A DNA stretch of 64,000 bases, from assembly GCA_034509425.1 (NCBI GenBank), contig JAVTVJ010000132.1, forward strand, positions 496,001 through 560,000. Reading direction: 5' to 3'. A program made the translations under genes and the position numbers. The stretch comes from Eopsaltria australis (lineage: Eukaryota > Chordata > Aves > Passeriformes > Petroicidae). The notes under the pieces are model-generated. The model ran no database searches. It saw nothing but the letters and a program-made list of their open reading frames with translations, and had not been told where the DNA came from. The stretch's first letter is position 1. The number at the start of each line of letters is the position of its first letter. Below, piece by piece: positions 60,201 through 64,000 of this stretch.

Positions 60201-63200
60201 GAGTCACAAGTCTCAAGGCTATAAATTGTTGGAGATCAGATCCAGACACTGCAGTTGCTTGCCACAGCACCACCGTGGCCTGTTTTCAGAGGTGGGGCTG
60301 TGAAGTTCATCTTCTCAGAGTGGGCATATGGAGTTCGCATGCACAAGTTGTGGCCATATAACACCTCTCCACAGAAGCAATTCTTCGTGTTTCATTTCCA
60401 GTTCTAGGGATCACACAGATCTCCACAGCCTTGAATTCAGTTTGGCTACTCTGCCCAGTGAGGTGAATGCATGTGATCTCCCTCTCTTGAAGGGGGAATG
60501 AGGGGAGTCGAAAGAAAAGCACAAAAATGGAAAACAACCACAGTCACTAGGCAACTATGGGGGCTGTCACATAAGGTCACGCAGACCCATGCTGTAACCT
60601 TATTTGAACTCTAGCTGTTTCCCTCCACATCCCCTCATTCTCTCCATGCATTTGAGGGGAATGCTGTAAAAAACCTTCTCATAGGGAGATTTTGGGGAGA
60701 GTCATACTGGTTAGGCTGTCCCAGCAGGTGGTACTGGAATAGCAGCACAAACCTCCCCAGCCCTGCAGACCTCCTTCATCCCCTCCTATCCTCAAGGATG
60801 GATTTATCAGGAAGGCTGCAAGTGGCCTGTGCCACCCCTTATCCTGTAGCCAAGGTGGCCCTGCAGGCCCCCTGCGCCCTCCCAGCCCAACTTGTGATGG
60901 CCAGCACCTGCCTCCAGAGCAGCCATCCCATGTGTCCAGTCAGGATGGGACAAAGCAAAAGCCATCTGGAAACAGCTGTAGAGAGCTGAACTAAACCCAG
61001 GGAGTACAGTCAGCTCAACTAAACACTCCCTGGAACCTCATCAATGAAACATGATGGGGAAGTTTTAATGCCAGGCAGGGAGGACTCAAGCTTTGGGGTT
61101 CAACCATATGCAGGAACCTCCTCATGACACAGATGTCAACACTGTCAGATGGGGAAGGGTATTTTTTTCTTTTGAAGAGCACACTCTCCAGGTGCCCGTG
61201 CCACCTACTTTTACCGTGCCAGGACACTGAAGTCAGCAGAGTGAAGCAAGGGCTGGGCAAATGGGACTCCAGGGTGCCAGCCTCCAGCACAGAGCCCCAG
61301 AGGGCAAAGGGCCCCTGCTGCTGACTCCCTGTCTGGGACTGATGAAGAGAACAAAGTACTCCTTGATGACTCACGCTGGCCTGCAGCACCATGGCCTTAG
61401 ACTCTGCCTCCAGATCACAGTTATCTGCATATTGAGCATTTTATGACTGGACAGAACAGGCTCAGCCACACCATCCTGGTCCTCGCAGAGCCTGTGCCCC
61501 TTCTGAGATAAAGGATGACTCAGTGTTCCCCTTCACTGACCAACTCCCCATGTCAGACATCTCACCACACTGCTGGCCCAGCGTGGGACCCACCTCACCA
61601 CAGATAAGCACAAATGTCATGCTAGGAAATACTTCAGGCTGGAGGTATCTTGTTCAAACCTTGCTCAAAAGAGGACTACTTCTGAAGCTATACCAGGCCA
61701 CCCAGGGCAGGCTATCTACTAACAGTAACCCTGCTTCTGCATGGGATGTATTGCTTAAGGGCTTTTCTTGGTTTTCTACCCAAAAAGGGTCATTTTCAAG
61801 CACACACTGTACACGTACCCATAAAATCAGCTTCAGCTTTAGGTACTGGTGACAGCAGCCCCTAACTCTGGATACATACAGCTGTATCTATAGCCACTTG
61901 GCATATATTCTCCAAAGAAAATGCTCTCCTACCCTTTACCTCACTGGAATCCAGCTCCTTGTCCCTGCCAGCTAACCAAAAGGACGGTTTGTGTAGCACT
62001 AGTGACATAGCACCTCACACATCTTTGAACAGTTTGCTTAACACCATAAACATGAACTCATGGACAAGTGTTTAGTCATGACTTTAAAAAAGACTGGGAG
62101 GAGTTCCATTCCTTTGGGCCAAACTTTAAGGACAACAGACATCCACATCTGTATGAACACCGACCACAGGAGGGGATGTGTGCATGCCCTGGGGCAGCTC
62201 AGTTCCAAGCTGTACATTACGGTGTCTGTGCATGAGGGCACTGAAGCGCAGAGAGCAGGAGAATAGCAGGACACGGCCACATTTGGAAACACCAATTCCA
62301 TCACTGCTAAACTATAAGTCGCCAGCTGCAACTTCTTGTCAGAGAGCACCCCACCAGTGCTAGCCAGGTCTCTCAGGTGATGTCTGCTTGCATCCCACCC
62401 ACCACCCTCTCGACTGCTGGAGACGGTGGCTGAGCTCAGGATTGAGGGAAAGCCCGCAACAAAGGGATTCGGCAGCAGATGGCAGCACACGGTCACGGCT
62501 GACACTGAACTCAACGCCTGGTCACGGGTGCCACCAGCCCAGCCAGGCTCGCAGACCAGACTTGGGAGGGGAGGGAGCGCCACACCTCTTTACATGCCTA
62601 ACACACACGGCTCGACACAAAGGCTGCAAGTTAAAGGTGGCTCCCTCCTTTAGGGAATGTCTCTTCGGACTGCTTCAAGGCTTGGAAAGCCAGTCGACTA
62701 AGCAAGGCACCTGACTGTGCCTCAACACGCAGGAGCTGCCATCCTATAGCGCCTGGGAAAGAGAAGGGAGAGCAGGCCATTGCAAGTCACCTGCCTGGCC
62801 TGCTCCAAACACAAGTGATGCAGGAAGTCCACTGCAGGATCCCAGCAGTGACTGGAAAACACAGCTCTGGTCAGGAGCCACTACACGGTCCAGCTGTTGC
62901 TCAGCTTCAAGCAATGTCCATCAGAGCTCCAGCTCTGGATGAAGACATACAGCTACAGGTAATGGCAGGTGGCAAAATTAAGCTGTCATCCTGCATTGTG
63001 CTTTCCCTGTTAGCACAGACAGAGCTTTATCTTGGAAGAAAGAGACCAGTAACAGCCTCCAGAGTGAGAGTCTATTGTTCACATAATGTAATGAGCACTC
63101 ATCAGACTACCTAGACCTTGAGGCAATTACAATATGTGTTAACCACTCAGGCCAGTGTTCTGCTTATATACATTAACAGCCCCATTGTTCTTCCTTCTAG

Positions 63201-64000
63201 AACCTTGTAGGTTTATGCTGACTTAACAGGATGAGTTCAGATTCAGATACTTTTACCTCATTATCAAAGCTCAGGAAGACTTTGGGGGTTTTGGTTTCCT
63301 GTTTGGTTTTTGTTTGATTTCCTCCAATGTACAACCCTTCCTCTGCATTTCTTCAGGATGCTGAAGGAGTTCTTCAGCATCAAGGCTTTGTGAAATCTGG
63401 CAGGTTTGTGTCTGCAATCCATATTGTATGGCTGTGGTAAGAACAGCTGCTGCATGACTGTGAGACACCATGTCACAGAACGTATAATATCATTAATGGG
63501 AGAAGGGGGAGGGAAATAACTCACATCCCACCTCAACTACAGCTCCCACAGAACTGACAACCAAAAACCAGACGAAACTGGGATCTTCCACTTGTTTCTG
63601 GATTCTTTCTATGTGCTACAGTCTGTCTCCCAATTGGAAGAAAGTGAAGACTTGCACAAGACTCACCGAACTGTGTGTTTTAGCAGGTCTTGCTGTGAGG
63701 AAAAGCATGGGGACTGGGAAGATCTCCACATAGGACTAAGCTCTCCCTCATGAACTGTTTCCCAGTCTTCTGTGCTTCTTTATGCACAAACAGGAGTATA
63801 TCCCAGCACTTCCCTTAGGTGAACCTCATCTGAAAATCCTCCTGCTCTAGAGAAAGATCCTTTTAGGCTTTTCAACTCTTTTTGTTTAAAGTACCTACTG
63901 AAAAGTCTGAGAAGCTCCACCACAGCTTATGGGTAAAACGCTTCATCTTCCCCCTGCCAGGACCTATACAACATACCCATCCTCTTCACCAAAACAGGGC

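Larger units (their letters stand above)
54847..64000. other. Single-copy flank, no recognised gene
   Basis: The first few hundred bases must hold the promoter of gene E if the ATG at 54,846 is used; I see no clear TATA box. The rest has an old CR1 at about 55,983-56,303, short A runs, and open frames of up to 181 codons without recognisable domains. One possible exon on the plus strand lies at 57,119-57,263. The stretch at about 62.3-62.8 kb is richer in CG dinucleotides. Confidence 0.4.

Noticed and set aside
62038..62583. Minus-strand open frame of 181 codons in the right flank
   Set aside because: No recognisable domain, overlapping frames on the other strand and no convincing exon borders.

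Overview
This is a piece of a bird genome. The CR1 LINE fragments with the 3' end typical of birds (closing in ATTCTATG-like octamers), the intron-exon structure and the avian-style C-type lectin-like receptors all point to Aves. A passerine is my guess only. There are no bacterial features.

Positions 1 to about 49,943 are a tandem array of five head-to-tail units, all with genes on the minus strand. Four units (A to D) carry a complete six-exon gene for a type II membrane C-type lectin-like receptor of the CLEC2 kind. Each has a short tyrosine-free tail, a transmembrane helix with a buried lysine, a stalk and a C-type lectin domain (CTLD) split over three exons. The exons were placed by reading the minus strand. 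Splice sites and phases agree in every copy, giving open frames of 219, 219, 219 and 217 codons. A further first exon at 109-148 belongs to a gene whose body lies left of the window. The units differ by insertions. C and E share a 1.5 kb solo LTR at the same site, which is empty in A and B. B, C and E share a CR1 fragment. D carries an 8.5 kb gammaretrovirus-like endogenous retrovirus (29,060-37,544, plus strand, broken) about 117 bp beyond the stop codon of its lectin gene.

The fifth unit (E, 40,839-49,943) has the stalk and CTLD exons but loses homology before array exons 2 and 1. Further upstream on the same strand, in single-copy sequence, are a transmembrane exon (51,929-52,045) and a first exon (54,780-54,846) with an ITIM. 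They resemble the DCIR (CLEC4A) kind of receptor. Their phases fit the stalk exon of unit E exactly, and I see no other CTLD exons for them to join. The best reading is a chimeric gene with an inhibitory tail and a CLEC2-like ectodomain of 235 codons, next to copies whose transmembrane lysine suggests activating, adaptor-coupled receptors. This would be a paired-receptor system made by exon replacement. It is inferred from sequence and needs transcript evidence.

The right-hand 9 kb (about 55-64 kb) is single-copy sequence with one old CR1 fragment and no gene I can name. Spacers in the array hold many open frames that are conserved only because the copies are recent. I do not call them genes.
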